A DNA stretch of 64,000 nt from Rhodohalobacter mucosus (GTDB taxonomy: Bacteria > Bacteroidota > Rhodothermia > Balneolales > Balneolaceae): contig NZ_QGGB01000006.1 of NCBI RefSeq assembly GCF_003150675.1, positions 1 through 64,000 of the forward strand. The letters are read 5' to 3'. A program made the position numbers and the translations under genes. This document shows positions 8,763 to 18,076 of the stretch, piece after piece; the stretch's first letter is position 1; the number at the start of each line of letters is the position of its first letter. The notes beneath the pieces were generated by a model. It was given only the letters and a program-made list of their open reading frames with translations, made no database searches and was not told the origin of the DNA.

Positions 8763-9479
8763 CTATTCAGGTTTTTTGGGATTCAGCGGACGCAGGGTCA
8801 CCTCGTTGATCAGGAGGTTGTTGGGTGTTTCAAGCAGATGAATCAGTGTATCTGCAACGTCGCCGGGCTGCATCATATTGGAATGGGTGTCGCCTCCGGC
8901 CGCCACTTCAAAAAACTCGGTGGCAATGGAGCCCGGAAACATGGTGGATACTTTAATCTTGTCGTACCTCAGCTCCTTGAAGAGCGCTTCGCTGAAGCCG
9001 CGCAGACCGAATTTTGTGGCGTTATAGCCCGAAATCTCAGGATTACCCAATAGTCCGGCCACAGAAGAGATATTGATAATATGGCATGTTCCGGGATGTT
9101 GCTTCATAAGGGGAACAATGAGCCTGGTGAGATAAAAAACACCGTTCAGGTTGGTGTCGATCATAGTATGCCAGTCTTCGGTCGACATCTCGTCGACCTT
9201 GCCGAAACGTCCCAGTCCTGCGTTGTTGATGAGTGCGTCGGGCAGAGTCTCCGAATCAAAAGCACTGTTCACCCATGCTTCAATGGCATCCTGATCCGTT
9301 ACGTCCATCTCTACCGGGATGAATGATTCTCCGAGCCGTTGCCGGATCTCATTCAGTTTCTGTATCCGGCGCGCCAGTCCATAAACCACGGCACCCTTGT
9401 CGACCAGTTTTTTTGAAAATGCTGTTCCGATACCGCTGCTGGCGCCAGTAACAATGACTCTTTTATTTTTTAAATCCAT
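8763..9479 (-). CDS. SDR-family oxidoreductase
   Basis: This 238-residue classical short-chain dehydrogenase/reductase has the NAD(P)-binding TGASSGIGTAFS at ~11-22, NNAG at ~86-89, catalytic Ser in INISSVAG and the YNATK (YxxxK) motif at ~153-157. Arg after the glycine-rich loop (LARRIQKL) favours NADP(H). Substrate cannot be predicted. It is divergently oriented from coaX across a 90-base promoter region. Confidence 0.85.
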   Translation of the reverse strand: MDLKNKRVIVTGASSGIGTAFSKKLVDKGAVVYGLARRIQKLNEIRQRLGESFIPVEMDVTDQDAIEAWVNSAFDSETLPDALINNAGLGRFGKVDEMSTEDWHTMIDTNLNGVFYLTRLIVPLMKQHPGTCHIINISSVAGLLGNPEISGYNATKFGLRGFSEALFKELRYDKIKVSTMFPGSIATEFFEVAAGGDTHSNMMQPGDVADTLIHLLETPNNLLINEVTLRPLNPKKPE

Positions 9480-9569
9480 TCGATTCTTACTTTGTTCATT
9501 TTGGTTAAGTTTAGTGAACTGTTTTCATATAAAACAGGAAGGATTACAATCATTCCTCAATCCGGCACA

Positions 9570-10310
9570 ATGGATAAACTATACATCGACATCGGAAATT
9601 CGTTTATAAAAGTATCGGAACGAAAAGAGTACAGCTGGCACACCCATCTGCATATGCGAAATCAAAGCGCCCTGGCCGCTGCCGAGGAGCTGAACCGCAT
9701 TGACGGATTAAAAGACGTTGTGGTTGCCTCCGTGAGGCAGGATGTGCTTGATGTGCTGGAAGCCAATCTCGACCGCAAGATCAGCTTAACGAAACTCCAT
9801 ACGGGTCAGATTCCTTCCTTCTACCTGGATTACGACTCACCCGGTACCCTGGGCATCGACCGCTTTCTTACCTGCCTGGCCGCCTGCACCATTTCTACAG
9901 GCAATGTGATTGTGATCGATACCGGTTCTGCCTGCACGATTGACATGATGACCGGTGATTTTGTGTACCGCGGCGGGGTGATCATGCCCGGGGTAGGCCT
10001 TTTTGAGGAAACCATGAAGGCGCTCCTGCCCGAACTGCCTTCAACGGACCGCCATCTGCCCGATCACTGGCCCGGCAGAACAACTGATGAGTGTATCCGT
10101 TGGGGAGTGTACGGGTCATTTTTGCACTCCATACGATCTTTTGTCGACAAATTCGCACAACGAGCGGATGGGAATCACGTCTATATTACGGGCGGAGGAG
10201 CCGCCTACGTGCTGGAGCATCTTGGCGGGGAGCTGGATCTGATTCACCGTGCGGACCTCATTTTTGAGGGCATGCAGGAGTTTGAATCAGGGTCGTTTAT
10301 CCAAAAGTAG
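9570..10310 (+). CDS. coaX: Type III pantothenate kinase
   Basis: The ATG at 9570 gives 246 residues, starting directly with the family phosphate-1 motif YIDIGNSFIK. Longer in-frame starts only add promoter-region codons. The protein shows TLGIDRFLTCLAA (~93-105), DTGSACTIDMM with the catalytic acidic residue region, and GGVIMPGVGLFEETM. It phosphorylates pantothenate in the first step of coenzyme A synthesis and, unlike CoaA, is not inhibited by CoA. It shares a terminator-like hairpin with the convergent udk gene. Confidence 0.92.
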   Translation: MDKLYIDIGNSFIKVSERKEYSWHTHLHMRNQSALAAAEELNRIDGLKDVVVASVRQDVLDVLEANLDRKISLTKLHTGQIPSFYLDYDSPGTLGIDRFLTCLAACTISTGNVIVIDTGSACTIDMMTGDFVYRGGVIMPGVGLFEETMKALLPELPSTDRHLPDHWPGRTTDECIRWGVYGSFLHSIRSFVDKFAQRADGNHVYITGGGAAYVLEHLGGELDLIHRADLIFEGMQEFESGSFIQK

Positions 10311-10330
10311 AAAAAGGGTTCAGCCTTTTT
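10311..10330. terminator. Bidirectional hairpin between coaX and udk
   Basis: AAAAAGG pairs with CCTTTTT across a 6-base loop. The A-tract and T-tract let it work in both directions. The stop codon of udk lies inside the hairpin, so the two convergent genes share one compact terminator. Confidence 0.7.
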
Positions 10331-10964
10331 CAGAACCATATCTCAGTTTGCCGCGAATCAGTGCGATCACCATCTCCAGGGCAACGGTATTTTCACCGCC
10401 GCGAGGAATAATGATATCGGCGTAACGCTTGCTCGGCTCCACAAACTCCAGGTGCATGGGACGAACATACCGCTCGTATTGATGCAGTACGCCGTCGAAG
10501 TCACGGCCCCGTTCATTGATATCCCGCTTGAGCCTGCGCAGAAGCCGTACATCGTCATCGGTGTCCACAAAAATCTTGATATCCATCTGCTCGCGCAGAT
10601 TGGGCTCCGCAAAAATGAGAATACCGTCTACCAGTATAATTCTCCTGGGTGCGGTGCGTACGGTCTTTTCCGACCGCGTATGGTCTACAAAATCGTACAC
10701 GGGCAGGTCAATCTGATAGCCGCTTTTCAGGGCGTCCAGATGGCGGATCATGAGCTCGGTTTCAAGAGCGGAGGGGTGATCGAAATTTTGTTTTTTACGA
10801 TCCTCAAAGCTGAGGTGGCTCAGATCGCGGTAGTAGGAGTCGTGCTGCAGCAGCAGCACATCATCTCCGATTCCATCGATGATTTTATTAACAACTGTGG
10901 TTTTTCCGGAACCGCTGCCGCCGGCAACACCAAGAATCAGTGGCCGAGTAACAGGTTCATTCAT
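10320..10964 (-). CDS. udk: Uridine kinase
   Basis: The ATG at 10964 gives 214 residues and begins eleven codons before the P-loop GVAGGSGSGKTTV (~13-25). The longer frame up to 11105 runs inside the upstream amidase gene. Family features include QHDSYYRDLSHLS, NFDHPSALE and YDFVDHTRS. The enzyme phosphorylates uridine and cytidine in pyrimidine salvage. Its start overlaps the end of the amidase gene by 8 bases on the same strand, indicating cotranscription. Confidence 0.92.
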   Translation of the reverse strand: MNEPVTRPLILGVAGGSGSGKTTVVNKIIDGIGDDVLLLQHDSYYRDLSHLSFEDRKKQNFDHPSALETELMIRHLDALKSGYQIDLPVYDFVDHTRSEKTVRTAPRRIILVDGILIFAEPNLREQMDIKIFVDTDDDVRLLRRLKRDINERGRDFDGVLHQYERYVRPMHLEFVEPSKRYADIIIPRGGENTVALEMVIALIRGKLRYGSEKG

Positions 10965-12243
10965 TGCTGGCCCTTGAAGTGGTTTCCTGCGTATCGCCAT
11001 TCTGAAGACTTCGGTCGAATTCATCTTTGAAATCCCGAATCGCCCTGAAAATGGCCGATGCAAGGATAGCCTGTCCGTATTCGCTTGTGAGATATCGCGC
11101 CTCACTGGTATTCGAAAGAAATCCGAGCTCTACCAGTACTGCGGGAGTTGAAGCATGCCATAGCGCCTCAAGTCCGGCCTGTTTTACCCCGCGGGATCGC
11201 CGGCTGGCCCGGTATTTGAACTGATCTTCTATCATTGTGGCGATCCGTTCACTTATGGCCATGTTTCCGGAGTTGGTCAGCTCGTAGATCAGCAGCTCCT
11301 CTTCACTCAGGTTCAGCCCGCCTCCGCCGTTTTCAAATTCCACCACGCTGTTTTCCCGTTTCATCACTTCGAGGGCCGATTCGCTTCTTGCAAGCCCCAG
11401 AAAGAATGTTTCGGTTCCGTGGGCGGAGGGTGCATTGGGAGCAGCGTTTGCGTGAATGGAGACAAAAAGGTCCGCCTTGTTTCGGGTTGCCACCAGTCCG
11501 CGTTCAGGCAGGGGTACAAACGTATCATCTGTACGGGTGTAAAGCACATTTACATTCGGCATATACTCTTTGATATATTCGCCTACTTTCAGGGTTACGG
11601 CGAGCACCACATCCTTTTCATTGATTCCCATCCGTCGATTGGATGTGCCCGGGTCCTTGCCGCCATGGCCCGCATCCAGCACGATGGTCCTGAATCTATC
11701 GGATGTGCGGAGGCCTAAAAATGAGTTGTCAGTATTTTCTTCAGCAATCGATTCATCCGGAATTTGTGCATCCCGCGTTTTGTCAATGTTCCATACAATC
11801 GGCTCTACGCCGTCTGTTATTTGCCGGATCTCATCGAGGTCTGTACGTTCCAGCGCAAGCAGCAGGTGGCGACGGTTCTGGTCGGGATACACAGAGGTTT
11901 TGAAAAAGCTGTTTTCACCCAAATGAATATTTACACCCACGCCCAGATCCGTTTTGTGAACGTCCAGGGCCGGGAATGTATCGGATACGGGAGGGAGCCT
12001 CATGCCTGCCGTATCAAGCTCTCCAGAATAGAGCATCATCTGAATCATATCGGATGAGGGCTGGTTTACCCGGAAAGAGTCGACCATTTCATCCAGGTGG
12101 TAGCGAATCACATATCCTTTTCCGTCACTGCGTTCTACGGCAGAGATCCGGTCGAGTGACGACTGCGCAGTGCCTGTAAAAGGAAGTGCAAGACACAACA
12201 ATCCGCACAGGATGAACATATCAAAAATGAAAGATCGGTTCAT
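10957..12243 (-). CDS. N-acetylmuramoyl-L-alanine amidase
   Basis: I prefer the ATG at 12243 (428 residues), because it starts a clean signal peptide (MNRSFIFDMFILCGLLC...TGTAQ). An in-frame ATG lies at 12297. Residues ~30-170 form an AMIN-like beta domain. The C-terminal Amidase_3 catalytic domain has zinc ligands in VLDAGHGGKDPG, an Glu in NEKD, His in VSIHANAAP and the catalytic Glu in LVELGFLSN. It cleaves the amide between N-acetylmuramic acid and the stem peptide in the periplasm, probably in daughter-cell separation. It lies upstream of udk in one transcription unit. Confidence 0.9.
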   Translation of the reverse strand: MNRSFIFDMFILCGLLCLALPFTGTAQSSLDRISAVERSDGKGYVIRYHLDEMVDSFRVNQPSSDMIQMMLYSGELDTAGMRLPPVSDTFPALDVHKTDLGVGVNIHLGENSFFKTSVYPDQNRRHLLLALERTDLDEIRQITDGVEPIVWNIDKTRDAQIPDESIAEENTDNSFLGLRTSDRFRTIVLDAGHGGKDPGTSNRRMGINEKDVVLAVTLKVGEYIKEYMPNVNVLYTRTDDTFVPLPERGLVATRNKADLFVSIHANAAPNAPSAHGTETFFLGLARSESALEVMKRENSVVEFENGGGGLNLSEEELLIYELTNSGNMAISERIATMIEDQFKYRASRRSRGVKQAGLEALWHASTPAVLVELGFLSNTSEARYLTSEYGQAILASAIFRAIRDFKDEFDRSLQNGDTQETTSRASNE

Positions 12244-12463
12244 TTTTGTAATTGAGAGAGTTATGAGAGTGTAGATGATTTTACGGAATGTACACATTTT
12301 TTTTAGTATTGATAAATAATCCCCCCATAGAATGTTCCATTAAATTGCAGTTAAAGGCATTCGGTTACTGAAACATCTCAGATCAACGTATATTCGGATA
12401 ATCAATTATGCTGTTTCTTTTGTACTATTCAGTACAATGCCAGCATGCTGTTATATCATATAA

Positions 12464-15400
12464 ATGAACCGACACGATACAGACAAAGATAACGACTATT
12501 CCGATCTGCACAGACACATCAATCTGTTTTTTGGTGAAACTTTTCCTGCACTGATCAGGGAAGCAGACAGCCGCTTTCAGCACCCGCTGAGAAACTGGCT
12601 CAGAGAGACGTATAAAGAGTTGCTCCGCCTTCGAAAAGAGAAGAAAGATACGTACGAAAGGTCAGTAGAAATTCTTCACAGTAACCTGCCCGGACTGCGC
12701 CGCGCAATCAGCGAGATGGAAAGTAAACCCATGGCTGATGAGATACGAAACATGCTGATATCTGAGTTGGATGAGCTGCCGGGGTCCATCGAACAGAATC
12801 AGTCTGAAGAGAGGTTTAACGCCGCAGAAGGCGATTCACCCTACATTATCCTGCGTAAGCTGGTTAAACGAACGGCCCGTAAGTTCAGCGGTGAGAAAAA
12901 ATATCAGACCCAGGTTATTCCCGTTCGGGATATTATTGCACAGGAACTTCTTGAAGATATGGGGTGGCTTCAGATCTGGATATCAGAGTCGTATCTGGAT
13001 CAGTCTGAGATCCTGGAACTGTTTCTTGAAAAACCGGAAGAGAATCAGGAGGGAGAGGGCGCATCGGATCAGGATCCCGATTCGGATAACGGATCGGAGA
13101 AAGGAGACGAACATCATTCAAATGGGGAAGAAGAGGAGAGCGGAGAGGCGGTTAAGGAATCGAAAAAGAGTAAGAAACAATCCGGTGAGGCTCCCGAAGC
13201 CAACTCCTTCCGGATAGAGGTAATTGATGAATTCGAGCAGCACCTCGAGCAGGTTATCAAACGAATTGAAAGCACAGAGATTCTCCAGAATGAAAATCTG
13301 GATGAGTATCTGGAAATGATACGCAACCGTGTCATCCGGCGGTGTGAACGTGCCGGAACCGTCGAAGAGAGAAAAACGATTCGCCCATTCAAGAAAAACG
13401 ATGCCCTGGACGAACCGGTGCCTGGAAAAATTAAAGAGCAGGAGTCGGCCTGGCTCACCTGTCTGAAAAGTATCCGCAATGATCTGCAAATTCAGAACGA
13501 GATCGCAGATTACGGAATAGAAGCGGTCGATGCCCGCAAAAATATGCTGAGCGAGCTGCACAATTTTTTCAGGGATTTTGGATACCTGCCTATCGAACAG
13601 ACCATCAGTGCGTCGCGTGAAATGAGTGAACAACTCAAAAAAACGGGGAAGTCATCGCTTACGGCCAAGCTCACGGATGATCTGCGCGATAAACTGAAAT
13701 CGGATATTCAGGACGAAGCGCTCAGTAAAATGAATGATGAGGAGGCGATGAAGAAATTCGTCACATCCATTCAGGAGGAGCTGAGTGACCTGCAGCTCGA
13801 GCAGTCCGGGTTTACAGAAACCATCCGCCTGGCTGAAAAGCGTGAGTTATCCTTGCCCGCTCCGAAGATCCGGTTCGATGAGCTGAATTGGAGATCTCTG
13901 GCATCACGTCACATACAGGAAAAGGCGCTTCGTGAAATGAATCCTGAAAAGGCCGATCTGATCGGATTTATGAAGCAAATCTCCGAAAAAATGACGGAGA
14001 ACCTGCAGATCGTGGATGTGAATCTGGCGGCAGCCTATGAATCGAAAGACCATGAAGCGGAAGAAAGGCCATTGGATATTGCGCTGGGCGGCATCGAGAG
14101 GGCCATCAGCCAGTTTGAAGAGCTGATCAGGCAGATCCGTGATAAACAGAACGGATACGAAAAACTGATCAGGGAGCGGCTTGATAAAACGCTCCATGAT
14201 CTTGCCGATACGATGCTGTCGCGAGAATACGACGCGTTTGAAATTCAGGACAAAGCCCTTCAGGTGAAAGAGACTGCACTGAAGTGGACTGACAAACTGG
14301 AGATCATTGCAGGCGATGCCCTCGAGAAGAGCAGGGTTCTCTGGAGGTTTTTGATGCAAAAACTGAAAAAGGGCCGTGCAGTGGCGGGCCGCTTTCTGGG
14401 CTTCACAAAAGAGGAAGGGATCAGTTCGAAGGAAAAACGCAGCCTCTCCGAGTATCTCACGAAATCAGACCAGAATCTGGAGCTTCCGTTTATCTACAGA
14501 AGACTGTTTGAACCGGGTTTTGAGATTGACAGCCGATTCAACATTACGCCCGACGGGTTTTACACCACAATGGAGGGTGCTTATGCTTCATGGAAAGAGG
14601 GGCTGGAGACCAATGTGCTGATTCTGGGTGAAAGGGGAAGCGGAAAGACGAACGCCGTGCGGTTCAGTGAGGAGAAATTGTTTGAAAAGGAGGATGTGGT
14701 GCATGTTGTATTCGATCGCACATTCTGCGATGAAAAAACATTGGTCAGCTATTTTTCAGAAGCTTTGGGATACAGCGGTCTTGAAACGGTTGAAGACCTT
14801 ATTGAGAAAATCGGGAATCGGCGTAAACGGATCGTGATAGCGGTCGAAAATCTGCAGAATACCTACATCCGCAATATGCATGGATTCTCCGCAATAGAAG
14901 CATTTTGGGTGCTCATATCGTCAACCAAGAAAAACATTTTCTGGATGGTAACCATATCGCGATACACCTGGAAATTTTTTGAAAAGATGAGCAGTGCCGA
15001 TCAGTATTTTTCACATATCGATGAAATTGATACCCTTACCGCAGAGCAGGTACGGAAAGCGGTCATGGTGAGGCATAAATCAACAGGCTTTCAGCTTCTG
15101 TTTGAACCGGCTCAATCGGTGAAAAACAGCAGAGCCTACAAGAAGCTGATAAACAGCAGCGGCAACGATCAGGAGTATCTTGCCGACTACTATTTTGAAA
15201 AACTGGCCAACATTGCAGAGGGCAATATGTCGGTTGCAACGATATTCTGGATGCAGTCGATCAAAGAATTTGATGATAAAAGAATGGTGATTGCACCCAT
15301 TGAGGTGGCAGACGTGGACCGGCTGGAGGTTCCATCAAGAAATGTGCTTTTTACCCTGGCGGCATTTGCTCTGCACGATACGCTGAATGAGGAGCAGCTG

Positions 15401-15559
15401 GCCATGGCTCTGCATGAGGATCTGAATGACAGCCGCCTGATGATAGCGCGGCTTCGAAGCAAGGGAATCCTGCAGGCAACCGACCACGGCTACCGCATGA
15501 ATCAGCTTGTATACCGCCAGATCATCCGCATGCTTAAAAGACGAAATATACTGCATTGA
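12464..15559 (+). CDS. Large P-loop ATPase of unknown function
   Basis: I do not recognise this 1031-residue protein. Residues 1-180 are helical. Residues ~190-245 are a very acidic low-complexity linker rich in Glu, Asp and Ser. Residues ~250-690 are predicted long coiled coils. The C-terminal third is an AAA/STAND-like NTPase with Walker A GERGSGKT at 722-729 and a Walker B-like IVIAVEN near 790-796. It ends in what looks like a winged-helix region (TLNEEQLAMALHEDL...LRSKGIL). No signal or membrane segment is seen. Ten bases separate it from an MscS channel gene on the same strand, so the two probably act together. Function is inferred from context only. Confidence 0.75.
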   Translation: MNRHDTDKDNDYSDLHRHINLFFGETFPALIREADSRFQHPLRNWLRETYKELLRLRKEKKDTYERSVEILHSNLPGLRRAISEMESKPMADEIRNMLISELDELPGSIEQNQSEERFNAAEGDSPYIILRKLVKRTARKFSGEKKYQTQVIPVRDIIAQELLEDMGWLQIWISESYLDQSEILELFLEKPEENQEGEGASDQDPDSDNGSEKGDEHHSNGEEEESGEAVKESKKSKKQSGEAPEANSFRIEVIDEFEQHLEQVIKRIESTEILQNENLDEYLEMIRNRVIRRCERAGTVEERKTIRPFKKNDALDEPVPGKIKEQESAWLTCLKSIRNDLQIQNEIADYGIEAVDARKNMLSELHNFFRDFGYLPIEQTISASREMSEQLKKTGKSSLTAKLTDDLRDKLKSDIQDEALSKMNDEEAMKKFVTSIQEELSDLQLEQSGFTETIRLAEKRELSLPAPKIRFDELNWRSLASRHIQEKALREMNPEKADLIGFMKQISEKMTENLQIVDVNLAAAYESKDHEAEERPLDIALGGIERAISQFEELIRQIRDKQNGYEKLIRERLDKTLHDLADTMLSREYDAFEIQDKALQVKETALKWTDKLEIIAGDALEKSRVLWRFLMQKLKKGRAVAGRFLGFTKEEGISSKEKRSLSEYLTKSDQNLELPFIYRRLFEPGFEIDSRFNITPDGFYTTMEGAYASWKEGLETNVLILGERGSGKTNAVRFSEEKLFEKEDVVHVVFDRTFCDEKTLVSYFSEALGYSGLETVEDLIEKIGNRRKRIVIAVENLQNTYIRNMHGFSAIEAFWVLISSTKKNIFWMVTISRYTWKFFEKMSSADQYFSHIDEIDTLTAEQVRKAVMVRHKSTGFQLLFEPAQSVKNSRAYKKLINSSGNDQEYLADYYFEKLANIAEGNMSVATIFWMQSIKEFDDKRMVIAPIEVADVDRLEVPSRNVLFTLAAFALHDTLNEEQLAMALHEDLNDSRLMIARLRSKGILQATDHGYRMNQLVYRQIIRMLKRRNILH

Positions 15560-15569
15560 CAGGTGACCC

Positions 15570-16670
15570 ATGAATAACATGATGAATAGCCCATATCGAT
15601 TCATATCCATTGTTTTGACCCTGGTTGGACTTTTTGCGGTATCTGCGGAAGTGTACGGATTCCCTTCTGAAGAACGTAACTACACTGCCGTTTCGGAGAG
15701 GATAATGGAACTCCCGGTTCAGTCCGATACTACCGGAACCAATGACCTTCAGTCCGGATCTGAATCTGCAGCTGATACCAGCGGCGGACAGAACGCTGTA
15801 CCGGCCGGTAACCAGGATACTGCCAACGGTTTAACGGGCACAGATGCCCAGCAAAACATTGCACAGATACGTGAGCTTATTTCATTCGGAAAGATTTTCT
15901 ACTCCTTTCTGATCCTGTTCTTTACCTATTACATAAATAAATATCTTTCACTGATATTAGATAACCTCTCAGAGAAGCTTACCAACTACCGCCTGTTTAT
16001 CAAAAGATTGGTGCCGATCAGCCGGATTCTGATCTGGTCGTTTGCCATCTACATTGTGATTGCGGGAGTAATTGTGCCTCCGCTTGAAACCATCATTACC
16101 ATTGCCGCATCGGTTGGTATTGCAGTCGGGTTTGCCTCACAGGATATCCTGAAAAACATCTTTGGCGGTATCATGATCATCCTGGATCGTCCATTTCAGG
16201 TGGGCGATAAAATACAGGTTGGCGAGCACTACGGTGAAGTACAAACTATAGGGCTGCGATCGAGCCGCGTGGTAACCCCCGACGATTCGGTTGTGTCTAT
16301 TCCCAATGCGGAACTGATGAACAAGGCTGTATCCAATTCCAACTCGAGTGCCCTCGATTGCCAGGTGGTTGCTGAAATCTATCTGCCGGCCAGTACAGAC
16401 GTGGCAAAGGCCAAACAGATTGCATTCCGTGCTGTCTATTCATCCCCCTACACCTTTATGAACAAACCGGTAGATGTGATTGTGCTGAACGAGATGAACG
16501 AAAAGTTTTTTCTGATGAAAATGCGGGTGAAAGCATATGTTCTGGATATCCGTTATGAGTTTCTCTTCATGAGCGATGTTACCGAACTGATTCTGAGCGA
16601 GCTGAACCGGCAGGGTCTCATTCCGGATGAGATTTATCAGGAAGGAAAAGGGAAAAAGGCGGCATCATAA
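15570..16670 (+). CDS. MscS-type mechanosensitive channel
   Basis: This 366-residue protein has a signal-like N-terminus, a Ser/Thr/Gly-rich extracytoplasmic linker (~50-95) and three membrane helices. The last is the pore helix GIAVGFASQDILKNIFGG, followed by the conserved beta-domain sequence DRPFQVGDKIQVGEHYGEV and IPNAELMNKAVSN. These are hallmarks of MscS small-conductance channels, which release solutes on osmotic downshift. Its close coupling to a large ATPase is unusual. The C-terminal cytoplasmic domain is complete (length normal for short MscS). Confidence 0.9.
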   Translation: MNNMMNSPYRFISIVLTLVGLFAVSAEVYGFPSEERNYTAVSERIMELPVQSDTTGTNDLQSGSESAADTSGGQNAVPAGNQDTANGLTGTDAQQNIAQIRELISFGKIFYSFLILFFTYYINKYLSLILDNLSEKLTNYRLFIKRLVPISRILIWSFAIYIVIAGVIVPPLETIITIAASVGIAVGFASQDILKNIFGGIMIILDRPFQVGDKIQVGEHYGEVQTIGLRSSRVVTPDDSVVSIPNAELMNKAVSNSNSSALDCQVVAEIYLPASTDVAKAKQIAFRAVYSSPYTFMNKPVDVIVLNEMNEKFFLMKMRVKAYVLDIRYEFLFMSDVTELILSELNRQGLIPDEIYQEGKGKKAAS

Positions 16671-16793
16671 CACGAGTTGTGAATCGGGGCAAGGCATCAA
16701 ATCTCAGATAACCGGTTTGTCACTCATCTTGAAATGATTTTGTTTTAAGAGCCGTTCTGTATCCTAAAGCGCAAACCCATATACCCGATCAGC

Positions 16794-17033
16794 ATGGATA
16801 ACCTTCCACAGTCCGATATCAGCAGAATCATTGAGATGGCATGGGAAGACCGCACACCGTTCGACGCCATCAAGCATCAGTTTGGCCTGAGTGAGAAAGA
16901 GGTGATCGCATTGATGAGAAAACAGATGAAAGCCTCCAGTTTCAGAATGTGGAGAAAAAGGGTGAGCGGCCGCGACACCAAGCATCGCAAGCTGCGAAAG
17001 AAGGACGTAAAACGGTTTACTTCACCATATTGA
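16794..17033 (+). CDS. TIGR03643-type small protein
   Basis: This 79-residue basic protein carries IIEMAWEDRTPFDAIKHQFGLSEKEVIALMRKQMK, the pattern of the TIGR03643 / DUF2805 family. This looks like a helix-turn-helix-like fold (short helices, GLSEKEV) with a basic tail rich in Arg and Lys. Function is unknown; nucleic-acid binding is plausible. It is a single-gene unit followed directly by a MITE-like element. Confidence 0.8.
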   Translation: MDNLPQSDISRIIEMAWEDRTPFDAIKHQFGLSEKEVIALMRKQMKASSFRMWRKRVSGRDTKHRKLRKKDVKRFTSPY

Positions 17034-17044
17034 TTTACCTCTGT

Positions 17045-17053
17045 TTAAGATAA
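17045..17053. repeat. Left 9-base target-site duplication
   Basis: TTAAGATAA directly precedes the left end of the element at 17054 and is repeated exactly after its right end (17326-17334). Confidence 0.7.
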
Positions 17054-17325
17054 CGTCAGTTCGAGATAAGAAATTGAACTGAAAAAGTCCCCCTTTTCCC
17101 ATTGGGATCACTATGTGGGAAGGGGGGAGAGTCCGCCGGCTGGCGGACGAGGGGGATGACCCTCTGAGCATTGAATTGACTCTAATAATTAAATTTTACC
17201 CTTAATTTCACTACGTAACACCCCTCCCCGCCAGACGGCGGTACTCCCCTCGAGGGGAGACTTCCATTGCCCTCCGTCAGCCGACGGAGGGACACTCTTC
17301 AACAAACTCTTATGTCGAACTCACG
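17054..17325. mobile_element. MITE-like element with inverted ends
   Basis: The 272-base element begins CGTCAGTTCGAGATAA and ends with the complement of CGTGAGTTCGACATAA, so 14 of 16 terminal bases are inverted repeats. It is flanked by the identical 9-mer TTAAGATAA. The interior has no reading frame but several GC-rich hairpins (GTCCGCC/GGCGGAC near 17131, CCGTC/GACGG near 17276) and the motif GGGACACTC near 17289. It is probably moved in trans by a transposase elsewhere. Diverged relatives lie at 18998, 47147 and 51070. Confidence 0.72.
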
Positions 17326-17334
17326 TTAAGATAA
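17326..17334. repeat. Right 9-base target-site duplication
   Basis: TTAAGATAA, identical to 17045-17053, directly follows the right inverted end of the MITE-like element. Confidence 0.7.
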
Positions 17335-17589
17335 GGATGTGGGCAAAATGATTCCCCTCCTTTGCCCCGCAGGAATCCCTATGGGGTAAGTATGGGCAAG
17401 GGGTGGTTACAAATCTATGAGCAGATATGAAATTGAGAAATTAGCTTATAAGCTTTCTTAAACTACCTCTCGCAGACGGGCGACCTTTATTTCCGAACGC
17501 CCATTGCCATTTAATTCTTCAAAACACCTGCGAAGGAGGGTCCCGATATTTCGGGTACTTCAAGTTCCTAACTTCTGACAGGCTTTAAT
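17335..17589. other. Non-coding gap with small hairpins
   Basis: No gene is supported. GGGCAAA at 17341 faces TTTGCCC at 17371, and several CCC/GGG-rich pairs follow to about 17400, suggesting remains of another extragenic repeat. The last ~100 bases may include the 3' untranslated region of the lipoprotein gene read from the other strand. Confidence 0.4.
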
Positions 17590-18036
17590 CTATCCGCCCT
17601 CATCGAGATCATTAAAATCCAGAATGTCCCCCGGATTCCATGCATACGGGCCTTCGCCGGTGCAGACTCCGTTTTGCAGTATGAGTGGCGGCCTTGTGGC
17701 GATATCGGCCGTTGAAAATCCGCCGGATTCTTCATTGCGCGCGGCGTCCAGCTCGTTATATCGTTCAACCAGCTCCTGCAGCCGTTCTCTGTCGGAAGTT
17801 TCGGATGAGAAAACCAGGAAACCCCAGGGGCCGCCCGCCGGCTTAACGCCAATCGGAATCACGTCGCATTGATCTGCTGATGATGCCTGAGCGGAGCCCA
17901 CTTCCTGCTGAATCATGCGCGCAATCTCTTCAATGGATGTATCAGAAAGGTCATCGTCATCCTCATCCTGCCGGGCGCAGGCAGTGAAGCAGAGCGAAAG
18001 AGTAATGAGCAGCAGAGTGAAGAGTGAAGTGTCCAT
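17590..18036 (-). CDS. Putative lipoprotein of unknown function
   Basis: This 148-residue protein begins with a signal sequence ending in a lipobox-like LCFTAC (Cys at ~20), followed by an acidic stretch (DEDDDDLSD) that could favour surface export in Bacteroidota. The mature part has one internal Cys pair (DQCDVIP and NGVCTGEG) that might form a disulfide. No domain is recognised. The SDR gene lies 40 bases upstream on the same strand and may be cotranscribed. Confidence 0.6.
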   Translation of the reverse strand: MDTSLFTLLLITLSLCFTACARQDEDDDDLSDTSIEEIARMIQQEVGSAQASSADQCDVIPIGVKPAGGPWGFLVFSSETSDRERLQELVERYNELDAARNEESGGFSTADIATRPPLILQNGVCTGEGPYAWNPGDILDFNDLDEGG

Positions 18037-18076
18037 ATCAAATCTGTTTTTTTAAAATGAGTTTGGATGATTTTGG

